Shown here in pieces: positions 7,809 to 15,640 of a stretch of DNA of 20,000 nt. This DNA comes from Theodoxus fluviatilis (lineage: Eukaryota > Mollusca > Gastropoda > Cycloneritida > Neritidae). A program made the position numbers and the translations under genes. Within the stretch, counting starts at the first letter, position 1; the number at the start of each line of letters is the position of its first letter. The stretch is from contig JAWQFJ010026670.1 of assembly GCA_034096865.1 (NCBI GenBank), positions 1 to 20,000 on the forward strand, written 5' to 3'. The notes under the pieces were generated by a model, which made no database searches, was not told the DNA's origin, and worked only from the letters and a program-made list of their open reading frames with translations.

Positions 7809-8481
7809 GATAAGGTAAACAATCATGAGCTAGAATTACGACGATTGGAGGCTGAGCAGAGGGAGAAAGACAGAGAGTTAGAAATGAAGAGAATAGAAGC
7901 TGCTGAGAGAGCTGGGGAAGCCGCGCAGAGATTGGAGAGAGAGAAGATAGCGAAGAAGGAGGAAGACAGGATCAGGCGAGAGCAAGAGGGGGAGATTGAC
8001 CTGAGAAGATACACGGGAGTCCCGGTGTTCTCTGAGGGGAATGTGGAGGGATTCTTTGCCACTTTTGAGAAGCAGGCGGAAAGTTTGAGGTGGCAGAAGG
8101 CCCATTGGTTTGTCATTGTGGGTAGTGTTTTGGTTGGGAAGGCTCAGGAAGTTTATCACACTTTACCCAGACATGAGTGTAATTATGATACCTTGAAAGG
8201 AGATATTCTGAAGTATGCTCTCACTCCTGAAGCCTATCATCAAAGGTTCAGAGGGTGCAAGAAAGGAGAGAAAGACACATAGGGATTTTGCTTATCGACT
8301 ACACAGTACGTTTGACCGGTGGTGTGCAGCTGTCAGTGCGTCTGAAAATCTAGACAGTTTGAAGCAAGTGGTTGTTATGGAACAGTTTAAGAACTCTGTG
8401 ACGGACCTGGCTAGTAGAACATGCTGCCTGATTTATACACGTTGTAGGGCGTTAAAAACTAACATTGACAAATGGAGCTGA
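7809..8481 (+). pseudogene. gag: gypsy gag: coiled coil and capsid-like domain, frameshifted
   Basis: Gag packages element RNA into virus-like particles. The frame opens at 7809 after a TGA. A highly charged coiled coil comes first (ELELRRLEAEQREKDRELEM and on to EEDRIRREQEG). Then comes a capsid-like helical domain with W-x4-HW followed by VGSVLVGKAQEVYHTL and EAYHQRFRGCKKGEK. At about 8270-8282 the frame ends in a TAG, and the expected continuation (HRDFAYRLHSTFDRWC) is in another frame, open to TGA 8479-8481. This fits one extra base near 8270. After about residue VTD the match is lost, so the C-terminal knuckle is missing. There is no ATG before the coiled coil. The capsid resembles the SCAN-like gag of vertebrate and invertebrate gypsy elements. 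Confidence 0.8.
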
Positions 8482-9330
8482 ATATGTATAATGAACACCC
8501 CCCACCCCCCTTATAACTTACTTGGTCCCAGTTAAGATAGATAACTTTAGCACCACTGTTTTTCTTCCGACCCTTTAATTCGAGCCTCAATGAATTTCAT
8601 TATATAGGGATTGCAACTTTAGTGCAAGTACCTAGTGATGGGAGAGAGGATTTTTATTGTTGCTGTTGTTTTGAGTGTGCATGTAAATTGTAATGGTCGT
8701 CCCAGAGAATGTTGTAAGATAATTATTGTCTAAGTGGTTTCACCTTGCAGTGATACATAGTTTAATTTGCTTAGCTATGACTGTATGAGGGTGGCAAAGA
8801 CGCAATTCAGACTAAATCATTCCCCTGCCTCCAAACATCCAGCACTCTATGACGTCACACATTCACTAAATAACCCAAATGACTGGTAAATATTGGAAGT
8901 TTGATAACAGAATTTGGCAGATGAGGAGTTAAAGGCAGAAGAGGGCTGATGTTTCCATAGCTAAGACTGTTTAGAGGTTTTGCCCGTTGTTTTAGGGCAC
9001 TTAAAAGTGTAATAGCACTTGCAGGTCATGCGCTTCAACCACTGGGCGAGAAGCCAAATGAGGCAGAGGAGACTGAGGCAGTGTGACAGCCACCTTCAGT
9101 CAAATGACAATCTGCTGTCAACCTCACACCGACAGTGAGCGGAAATTCAACAATATTCACTTAGCCTGACCCATGCGTCCCAGGAAAGATGTTTGAACAG
9201 TCATCAGTCGCCTGTACATGAGCAATTGCCAAGCACTGTCCTGATTCGACTGCTGTGCTGTTTCTTCCCTTCCTGACGGTGGGATCTGGAGAGCGACAAC
9301 CCAAGGGTCGAACGAGAAATCAAGCTGATG
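8482..9330. other. No recognisable gene
   Basis: It begins with a C-rich run (CCCCCCACCCCCC, about 8498). I see no coding or repeat structure. On the minus strand around 9038-9060 a short piece resembles a tRNA A box (CCAGTGGTTGAAGCGC) but no B box follows. Confidence 0.4.
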
Positions 9331-9775
9331 CTTAATAATAATAATACAGACTATTTATAACGCACATACCTTCCCTAATAGCAAGCTCATGGCGTGTACA
9401 ATGATAAAGTCTACACTCATACAAAACATTCTAACACTCACATACTATACAATTGAAATAAAAAGAACAATTAAATACAATACAATTAATTAAGTAGCAG
9501 GCAAAACACGAAACATAAAAGAGGCGCCTTCACTGCTCGTCAGGAAAGACTGACCGGAACAGGTGTGTCTTGAGGGAGGTTTTGAACTGGGACATGGAAT
9601 TAGAGTGACGGACAGGGAAAGGTAGGCTATTCCATGTTACAGGGCCGATGTAGGAAAAAGCTCGCTGTCCTTGGGTTATCTTTTTGCGACGGGGGACATT
9701 TAACGTTTTGGTGTCTGCAGCTGAACGGTTATTTCTAGCGGGGGTGTAGACAGTGAGAATTTCTTGAGGACGCTG
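9331..9775 (-). mobile_element. 3' end of a CR1/jockey-like LINE
   Basis: Read on the minus strand, the last part of a LINE ORF2 is visible from about 9772 to the TGA at 9532-9530. It shows YTPARNNRSAADTK, then ITQGQRAFSYIGPVTWNSLP, then FKTSLKTHLFRSVFPDEQ and stop. The pattern AFS-x-x-GP-x-x-WNSLP followed by FK-x-x-LKTHLF is the well-known C-terminus of CR1/Rex-like reverse transcriptases. A 3' UTR of about 200 bp follows, ending in GTTATAAATA and an ATT trinucleotide tail (9332-9346 on the plus strand). It is strongly 5'-truncated, as is usual for target-primed insertion. The exact clade cannot be decided from this piece. Confidence 0.75.
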
Positions 9776-10139
9776 GTGCTGGACTCAACAATCCAACGAC
9801 TGAGGAAAAGGGGCCGATATGCAAGAATGTTAAAGAACAGAACCCAGTCTTTGGGGTGGTTGGCAGTGAGATTGCATCGACAGGGACAAGACATCTCCAA
9901 GGTTTCATTATAATAATAATAATAATTTATTATATTTATAATGCGCCTTATCCAGTGGTTCTAAGCGCACTTAGGCCTCGGTTTATTAAGGTCTCATCCG
10001 AAGGACCTGGGGAGAGGCCCTGAGGAGGGCCGTTTGGTAGCCCTAAAGAGGGCCTTTTGGTACCCGGTTTCACTCCTGGGTGGGGAGAAGCAATGGGAGT
10101 TAAGCATCTTGCTCAAGGATGCAATTCTGGGGACCGCGC

Positions 10140-10149
10140 GGCTTCGAAC
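10140..10149 (-). promoter_or_regulatory. RNA polymerase III B box of SINE
   Basis: GTTCGAAGCC on the minus strand fits GGTTCGAnnCC apart from the leading G. Confidence 0.7.
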
Positions 10150-10192
10150 GCCGCACCCACTGGCCGCAGCGGCTGTAGGTCCAGCGCGCTAA

Positions 10193-10203
10193 CCACTCGG
10201 CCA
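10193..10203 (-). promoter_or_regulatory. RNA polymerase III A box of SINE
   Basis: TGGCCGAGTGG on the minus strand fits the consensus TGGCnnAGTGG exactly. Confidence 0.75.
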
Positions 10204-10209
10204 CCTCCC

Positions 10210-11032
10210 TATTCATCTCAGAGACCACATTCGACCCACCGGTCTTAAGAAATGCTGGGAGATAGAAGCCGCTGCAACATCGCTTGGGCAACTAATCTCC
10301 AGAATGACAAATACTGCACGAAGAATAGAGATTGTCTTCCTACTAGTTGTAGAATGTGTTTGGAACTATGTAGAATGGAGGAGGCTGCTAGGCAGTTAAA
10401 AGAGTTCAGCAGGAGATCCAGCATAGGCTTGGAGGCACCATGGCCGAATGCCTGGATGATGATGAATCTCCATGTCGAGCCTACCTTATTATCTTTTCCG
10501 ACTGATGTCACAGAAATGAAACTGCATAAAATAAGCCGACTCAAGCGGAGAAAAAGATTTACCTCCAACTCCTCCAACAAAAAAGGCAAAATATTTGTTA
10601 TAGTTTAATTTGGATTTACGTCGGCTTAACCCCTTTTTGACGGCTAACCAGAATACTGTTGGAGTTTTTTTGGTTGTCTGCTGAACACTGTGGTGTTGAA
10701 ATGACGAAATAGACTTCTTGGTACTTCCAGCCAATCAGAATCAAGAGCGGCGCTCACATACACATTTTTATTTCCACACATGCAGACGACAAGAAAATCT
10801 CAACAGGGCAGGAGTCTACCAGAAAAGAACGGTAAACCATGTATGCCTGCAGCGCAAAATTGAAAGTTTTGCCTTCAACAACTGATAAAACTTTGGGTTA
10901 AAATTTTATCGAAAATTTTCTGTCAGGCTACAAAAAAGGTGAGAGTAAAAACTGTCCTTGCATAATGATGAAACGTATAAGTTTCCTCAGACGAGTTGGA
11001 AGGAGGCTAAAGTTGTGACCAAAGTAATCATC
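10210..11032. other. Unassigned sequence with a 118-codon ORF
   Basis: The plus-strand ORF 10252-10608 has a Cys-rich start (CRMCLELC) and a basic C-terminus. It has no recognised domain, and an equally long ORF overlaps it on the minus strand, so it may well be chance. A CCAAT box (CCAATCAGA, about 10732) and a splice-donor-like AAAAAGGTGAGA (about 10932) precede the first hAT element. They could belong to the 5' side of the Fanzor locus, but nothing proves it. Confidence 0.2.
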
Positions 11033-11930
11033 CAGAGCTGCCAACCCACCATCATGTCAAAGAGTAGCATCCAGAGCTTTTTGGAGTAGCATTTAAAAAA
11101 TAGGCGTAGCACACACGGAGAAGAAGGAAAATTCCGATGTTTGCACTGCCAAATGGGCAAGGCACTTCACAATCGCAGTGGTTTTTGTTCGACCACATCC
11201 GTACTCCTGTGCAATCGCGTTCCCCGGAAACATTTTCCGAAAAAGTGGCCCCGCGAGATCTGCTGCACTGATGGGTATATTGTGTTTCACAAGGAACGAT
11301 GTGAACAAACATTCTGTTAAAATGACTGATTGATCGTCCTCTGCAGTCGCTGGCTTGAACTAGGCAGTGAACGGTTTGCTCGGCTTTTTCGCGGCGAAAT
11401 TTCTTCTTGTGTGTGGCAGTACCCACGTGTTTCTCGATGTCAAACCGACCCCTGTGAGCAATCGAAAAATCGAACTGACAGTACGTGCATCTTGCGGCTG
11501 AGGAGTTATTTGTATATCTGACGATACATGGATAATCCTTGGTGTAGTCTGCTTTAAACTGCTGACAATTGGGTCGAGACTTTGGTGCCTTCTTTGTGGG
11601 AGTAGCAGCGAGATCGACAGTTTCTGCGGGTGTTGTTCACTTCGACGCCATTTTTACGGCCAAACAACTGTGCTTTGGGTGTTTCCGGCGTTTCCGCCCA
11701 GGGGTTAAAACGCAACGCAATTGGGCGGTTACAGTACATGATTCTACGTGAAGGTCAAAAGTTCAGTTCCAGGCTGGCACGCCTCGCTTTTTCATGAATG
11801 GATTTTTTAAAGGTCTTAAAAAAATGACGTAATTTTTTCCCCCGTAGTTTTTCCGGACGATCGTAGCATCGTAGCAAGCATGTCGAAACCGTGGCATGCT
11901 ATGCCTAAATCGTAGTACTTGGCAGCTCTG
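11033..11930 (-). mobile_element. hAT-like DNA transposon remnant (hAT-A), 898 bp
   Basis: Perfect 12-bp terminal inverted repeats, CAGAGCTGCCAA at 11033-11044 and its complement at 11919-11930, bound a minus-strand transposase remnant. The flanks read ATCATC and ATCGTC, a 6-bp duplication with one mismatch, or chance. CAG-starting TIRs fit hAT elements. It lies about 100 bp before the first recognisable Fanzor sequence. Confidence 0.7.
11093..11651 (-). pseudogene. hAT-A transposase N-terminus: BED-like finger and conserved region
   Basis: The minus-strand ATG is at 11651-11649 and is stopped after four codons by TGA (11639-11637). The frame then continues with a Cys2His2-type BED-like finger: CTYC, then EKHVGTATHKKKF with its His ligands. 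A frameshift follows (about 11310-11360), and the next frame gives FLVKHNIPISAADLAGPLF then KMFPGNAIAQEYGCGRTKT, a block typical of BED-finger hAT transposases of fish and invertebrates. Similar residues (MFPDSQIA, CGERK) occur in the second hAT element. No catalytic core follows before the TIR, so this is a deleted, non-autonomous copy. Confidence 0.65.
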
Positions 11931-12022
11931 ATCGTCTGACCACTACGTTGTTCAGATGGCTGCATTCAATTTTACTATGGGCAAACAAAGCCAAAACTGC
12001 TGTTCATCATCCTTCTCCACCT

Positions 12023-12595
12023 TCTCAAAAGAAAGCAAAAAAGTTCATGTAAAAAAAAATTATTAAAATCTTCTAAATCGGACTGAAGCCAACCTCGAAG
12101 CAGAAGGAAGTTCTCAACTTCTGCAATTATAGTTGCAAATCATGTGTATAACAAATGTCTGCAACTGATACAAAACAAAATGTGTAAACCCAAAATGTAT
12201 GATTTGCACAAAATTGTGGCCAAAAAACAAACGACAAATGATGACGAAAATAGGTTTTCAAAATCTTCTACAGTTGTTTGCTTGCTTGCAATCATCGACT
12301 TCTGGGATGCTTACAAAGCAGCTTCTAAACGCCACAGGGGCCGTTTCAAACTGAAACCCAAAGCCTATGCGGACATTAATCCCATTTCAGGTGTTTTGAC
12401 TGCCAGAGAGTGTATGCCACTCTAAATGAAATGGGAGTGACTTTTCTCTCCACTCTGTTTCATCGAAATGAGCGGTTCCTTCGATTTTCCAAGGGGAAAT
12501 ACAGTAGGATCCACAAGATTGACCATGATTTCAAAATTGAGAAACTTCCATGAAGCAAATTTTCTCTCGGTATTCGGATCGACGATCTCACTGTT
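12023..12595 (+). pseudogene. Fanzor (eukaryotic TnpB-like nuclease), 5' part
   Basis: Fanzors are RNA-guided DNA nucleases carried by eukaryotic transposons. After a Lys-rich start, this piece shows the family's usual N-terminus: IGLKPTSKQKEVLNF, then VYNKCLQLI about 10 residues later (frameshift near 12141). A basic region (KRHRGRFKLKPKA) follows. After a second shift at about 12422 comes HRNERFLRFSKGKYSRIHKI and then FSLGIRIDDLTV, matching the beta-rich region before RuvC-I. Stops lie at 12074 (TAA) and 12551 (TGA). At 12595 the gene is cut by a hAT insertion and resumes at 14568 in the same frame. A start codon is uncertain. The assignment rests mostly on the linked 3' part and on order and spacing of motifs. 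Confidence 0.65.
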
Positions 12596-12625
12596 CAGGG
12601 TTCATACAGGTTATCGTCCACAAAA

Positions 12626-12676
12626 AGTAAGGACTTTTTAAGGACTTTTAAAGGACTTTTTAAAGGACATTTTACG
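12626..12676. repeat. Left subterminal AAGGACTTTT repeats of hAT-B
   Basis: At least four spaced copies or variants of AAGGACTTTT lie within 50 bp of the TIR. The same motif recurs near the right end (about 14435 and 14483). Clustered subterminal motifs are known binding sites for hAT transposases. Confidence 0.6.
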
Positions 12677-12689
12677 AACTTTATAAAGA

Positions 12690-13390
12690 ACAACTGAGGG
12701 ATCTCTGACTCGCTTCTCCCTTTAAATACACACATACCCCACACTAAACACACATTTTTCTCTTACTCATGTCTATCTTAATCATCATTCTTTAAAAACA
12801 AAGTAAATTTAAGTCATTTATGACACATAAACATGTATAAAACATAGACCTATTTTAGTGATGGAGTTGATCTGTGTACTTTAACATACCTCCTTTTTAT
12901 AACACATTATTGGGGTCCTCCATCCTCCTCTTTTTTCCCCTTCATTTTTTTTAAATAAATATTTCATTTATTATTTACTCATTTCATTCTTTCCTATTTT
13001 AAACAAAAAAGTGATGTACGCCCCTAAAAAATAACAAATATATCAAATTAAAACAAGCAATAAAATAATTAATTAATAAATATATAAAAAAATAATAATA
13101 ATCATAAATTAAACAATAATATCAGAATTAGTAATTATATATTGCAGTGCATAAATTATAATGTCTACAGCCTCTAACATCTAACATAGTAAATGTCGAA
13201 GTGCTGCTTCTTAAAAAGAACAAACTTCTTTGCTGAAAGGCAATGTCTATCACATGTGGCAATGAAAGAGTTAACCAGATTAAGAAATGATAAAGCAGTG
13301 TATTTTTTAAAAACAAAAATAAAAATAAAAACAGTTGCAGTAAACACATATAGGCCTATTAACAAAAATAGAAATTGTTAATTCAAAATA
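12690..13390. other. AT-rich noncoding interior of hAT-B
   Basis: Low-complexity AT-rich sequence with runs such as AAAAAAATAATAATAATC around 13085. I see no coding sequence, and no 3' transposase exon on the minus strand where one would be expected. Confidence 0.5.
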
Positions 13391-13392
13391 AA

Positions 13393-13398
13393 ACTTAC
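13393..13398 (-). promoter_or_regulatory. Splice donor of hAT-B exon 1
   Basis: GTAAGT on the minus strand, directly after TATGA, is a near-perfect 5' splice site. It lies at the point where homology to related transposases would have to continue in a further exon. Confidence 0.55.
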
Positions 13399-14192
13399 TC
13401 ATATAGCTTCCAGTTCACGTTAGGGCCATCCATGGATAGCTGCAGAAGCTTGCGATGACCAAACTCGAGGATCACGGGCTCAAGGCGCTCATGAAGGTCA
13501 ACTGCTGCCGCATGCCCCATGAATTCTGAACGAAGGTAGTTTGTCGCCACCACATTATTCTCCCACACCCTCACATGGATATCCAGCTGCTTTTGCTGCA
13601 GATCATCATTCAGGCTCTCGTCAAATAACAAGACGTAGGATGTCTCAGATTTCACTCTGTCCTTCAGTTCATTAAAGAAATGGCGAGCGATTCCAAATGT
13701 TGACAAGTATGACGACTTCCTTTCTCCACACTTGTAACTGGCTGCAATCTGGCTGTCAGGAAACATTGCTGCAAACACTTTGCCGTTGTCTTCACATGAT
13801 TTATAGCTGTAGTGGCTGCTGACCGCTTTCAATGTCCAGATTATTTCAGCTTTCAAAGTATCTGTGCTGGAAAATGGCTGAGCAGAAGAAGGCCTGGTAC
13901 TGACAGTAGAACTACTAGTCGCAGCATGGGTTACAGTTGAAGTTGAAGGCCCAGTCTTTTCGAGAAATGCGGACATGGGCACGGCAGGTCTTGAAGCTTT
14001 TACAAAACGTTCATGTTTTGCCCCCTTGTGGTGCGCCAGTACAGAAGAATGACCGCCAGCAGCAACATCAAAAGTTTTTTTGCACACTGAACAATAAGCT
14101 TTCCGGGTGTTTCCCTTTGGATCACGTTGCAGCCACTCTCTGAATTCGGCCGATTCCAACCACTTATCATTGAATAAACACCTTCCAGGCAT
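13395..14192 (-). CDS. hAT-B transposase, first exon (BED finger to second Asp)
   Basis: This 265-codon ORF starts at ATG 14192-14190. It opens FNDKWLESAEFREWLQRD, then a BED zinc finger with C34, C37, H55 and H60. A Ser/Thr-rich linker (residues 80-110) follows. Next is a region with FAAMFPDSQIAASYKCGERK, the likely catalytic Asp D191 (LLFDESLN) and D255 (SMDGPNVN), which matches the hAT pattern of a second Asp followed by Asn. At the end, TATGA|GTAAGT (GTAAGT at 13398-13393) is a strong splice donor, so the in-frame TAA is probably intronic. No downstream exon with the catalytic Glu and dimerisation region is found inside the element, so the protein is incomplete. The exon itself has no stops, which suggests recent activity or selection. 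Confidence 0.8.
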   Translation of the reverse strand: MPGRCLFNDKWLESAEFREWLQRDPKGNTRKAYCSVCKKTFDVAAGGHSSVLAHHKGAKHERFVKASRPAVPMSAFLEKTGPSTSTVTHAATSSSTVSTRPSSAQPFSSTDTLKAEIIWTLKAVSSHYSYKSCEDNGKVFAAMFPDSQIAASYKCGERKSSYLSTFGIARHFFNELKDRVKSETSYVLLFDESLNDDLQQKQLDIHVRVWENNVVATNYLRSEFMGHAAAVDLHERLEPVILEFGHRKLLQLSMDGPNVNWKLYE

Positions 14193-14562
14193 CTTTCAGT
14201 TTCCAAAATGGCGCAAGTTTCACCGGCACAAGCCACCACCACTAACTAGCAAGAGGTAAATTTATCAGGGGAGGTCACTCCTGCATATAGGGGGTCAGAG
14301 TCGCTTCCCTTCTGCAAAAATGCTGGTAGCAGACGCTTTGTTGGCGACATCGAAATGAAAATGTCATTTTTTTCTCAGTTATTCTTAAACTAAAGTACTG
14401 CTTTGAAATTATTTCAAGGAAAATCCCATTTTCGAAGGACTTTTAAGCACCTTGCTAGTAAACTGATAGAAAACTTTAATTTCGAAGGACTTTTAAGGCC
14501 TTAAAAAAGGGGTGTCAAAATCTAAGTACTTTTAAGGTTTTTCATGACCTGTACGAACCCTG

Positions 14563-14949
14563 CTGTTACCAGAAGAGTGAAATCTTCTCCTCCCCATGAT
14601 ACTGATGATTTCAATTGTTGTGCAATTGACTCAGGCGTGCGAACTTTTGTCACTATCTATGACCCAGTGAGGCAAGAAGCCCCTCAGTTTCAGTTTGGAA
14701 CAACAGAAGACCATGAAAAAAAAACACCCCTTTCATGGAAAATACACTATAGACACTATGTGGTTTTACATGTCACAGGGACGAATATTTTAGGTTCAAA
14801 GTCACTGACAAAAAATTCACATCAAAACCATGCGGGTCATGCAGAAAAAGTAACAATGGATTGAGATTAGGGAAACTTTTGATTGTCCCTTATGTGGTTT
14901 TACATGTCACAGGGACGTCAACTTGCTCCGGGCTTTGGGCCATTTCTAA
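14563..14949 (+). pseudogene. Fanzor 3' part: RuvC-I motif and zinc ribbon, internal deletion
   Basis: After the CTGTT duplication the Fanzor frame resumes at 14568. RuvC-I reads CCAIDSGVRTFVTIYDP, its catalytic Asp codon at 14628-14630, then QFGTTED. The long middle of the nuclease domain, with the second catalytic Glu, is missing. A zinc ribbon follows in another frame: FTSKPCGSCRKSN with CGSC at 14831-14842, then DCPLCGFTCHRDVN at 14881-14922, ending at TAA 14947. CxxC...CxxC followed by HRD, the third RuvC Asp, is the signature of TnpB/Fanzor C-termini. A missing T in the run at 14877-14880 shifts the frame between the two CxxC pairs. A 27-bp exact repeat marks the deleted region. The gene is inactive. 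Confidence 0.75.
14757..14917 (+). repeat. 27-bp exact direct repeat within Fanzor
   Basis: An identical 27-bp sequence, beginning TATGTGGTTTTACATG, occurs at 14757-14783 and 14891-14917, 134 bp apart. The second copy encodes the last CxxC-HRD part of the zinc ribbon. The first lies where the missing nuclease middle should be. Confidence 0.9.
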
Positions 14950-15640
14950 TTATTCTTGATGATCATCCGTTGACTCTCAGGTTGCTGACGCCTGTTTATG
15001 CCCACTGCAAGGCACCACAGGCTCAGGCATAAATGGATTTACTATGCAGGAGTAGCGGCTTAATTCTCTTCCGTGCTAGAGAGTTTCTCGGCAGTTATTT
15101 CCCTTGGAATGCCAGGTGTAGAACACGAGCTGTTACAAGCGGTTTAGGATTTAGAATTATGAGCAGTTAGGAGCGGTACAGGACGTTGACATTTCATAAA
15201 GGATTTTAGAGTGTTGATTTGGTACAATTTGACAAAATTATGAGAAACAGTGAAGCTGATGTTGGCTCTAAAATCTTAGTTTGTGGCTCTGGTAAAGTAT
15301 AATGTGGACAGTATGACTGGATCTCTCACTACTGAGCATTTTGCAAACACTTCACTTTGAACAATGTGACTTTTGTATAAGCATGTATAACTTAGAGAAC
15401 TGACTGCCTCATTATTGAATGCTATTCTAACCATAGGAATATCCTTGCCAAGAAGCCTGTCCAATCCACAACTACACCTGAGGGAGAATGCCTTGCTTGA
15501 GAAACTTTTCCTGTTGCCTAGTGGTGTGCAGGGCACGGAGAGGGCCTACAACAAAACGAAGATAAGTTTGAAAGGCCAATCACATATGAGACAGTGAAGA
15601 GCCATTTCCCTCCGACATTTCTCCGTAGATTTGCCCGTGT
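14950..15640. other. Downstream of Fanzor: small hairpin, no recognised gene
   Basis: An 8-bp inverted repeat TTTATGCC (14995-15002) and GGCATAAA (15026-15033) with a 23-nt loop lies about 45 bp after the Fanzor stop. Otherwise I see only short ORFs (for example minus 15276-15536) without recognisable domains. Confidence 0.3.

Larger units (their letters stand above)
6942..8490 (+). mobile_element. Ty3/gypsy element 2: 5' LTR, PBS, leader and partial gag
   Basis: The 5' LTR, tRNA-Leu PBS and gag are in the correct order. The sequence leaves gag before any nucleocapsid knuckle, protease or pol, so the element is 3'-truncated at about 8490. Its short LTR and coiled-coil gag suggest a lineage different from element 1; that is inference. 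Confidence 0.7.
9909..10209 (-). mobile_element. tRNA-derived SINE with TAA tail
   Basis: On the minus strand it begins near 10209 with a tRNA-like head. The A box TGGCCGAGTGG (10203-10193) matches the polymerase III consensus, and the B box GTTCGAAGCC (10149-10140) is at a proper distance. A conserved-looking middle follows (TTGAGCAAGATGCTTAACTC and TTCGGATGAGACCTTAATAA), similar to the central domains of V-type or Nin-type SINEs as I recall them. It ends in GGCGCATTATAAATA plus a TTA-rich microsatellite at 9909-9930. TTCAT on both sides (9904-9908, 10212-10216) may be a short target duplication. It lies directly upstream of the LINE fragment, in the same orientation, with a similar tail. 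Confidence 0.8.
12596..14562 (-). mobile_element. hAT-like DNA transposon (hAT-B), 1,967 bp, inserted in Fanzor
   Basis: Terminal inverted repeats CAGGGTTCATACAGGT (12596-12611) and CAGGGTTCGTACAGGT (minus, 14562-14547) match in 15 of 16 positions. The target CTGTT is duplicated at 12591-12595 and 14563-14567. Five bases is unlike the classical 8-bp hAT duplication but occurs in some hAT groups. AAGGACTTTT motifs are repeated near both ends. The minus strand carries a first transposase exon; the catalytic 3' part is absent, and about 0.8 kb of AT-rich DNA fills 12600-13390. It looks like a non-autonomous deletion derivative. Confidence 0.85.

Noticed and set aside
9038..9060. tRNA A-box-like string on the minus strand (CCAGTGGTTGAAGCGC)
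   Set aside because: No B box at the expected distance and no cloverleaf, so neither a tRNA nor a SINE can be supported.
10140..10209. A tRNA gene on the minus strand
   Set aside because: A and B boxes are present, but the sequence continues into a SINE body with a TAA tail and does not close an acceptor stem.
12144..12425. Independent small gene of 93 codons
   Set aside because: It is one frame of the decayed Fanzor 5' part, with matching continuation in other frames on both sides.
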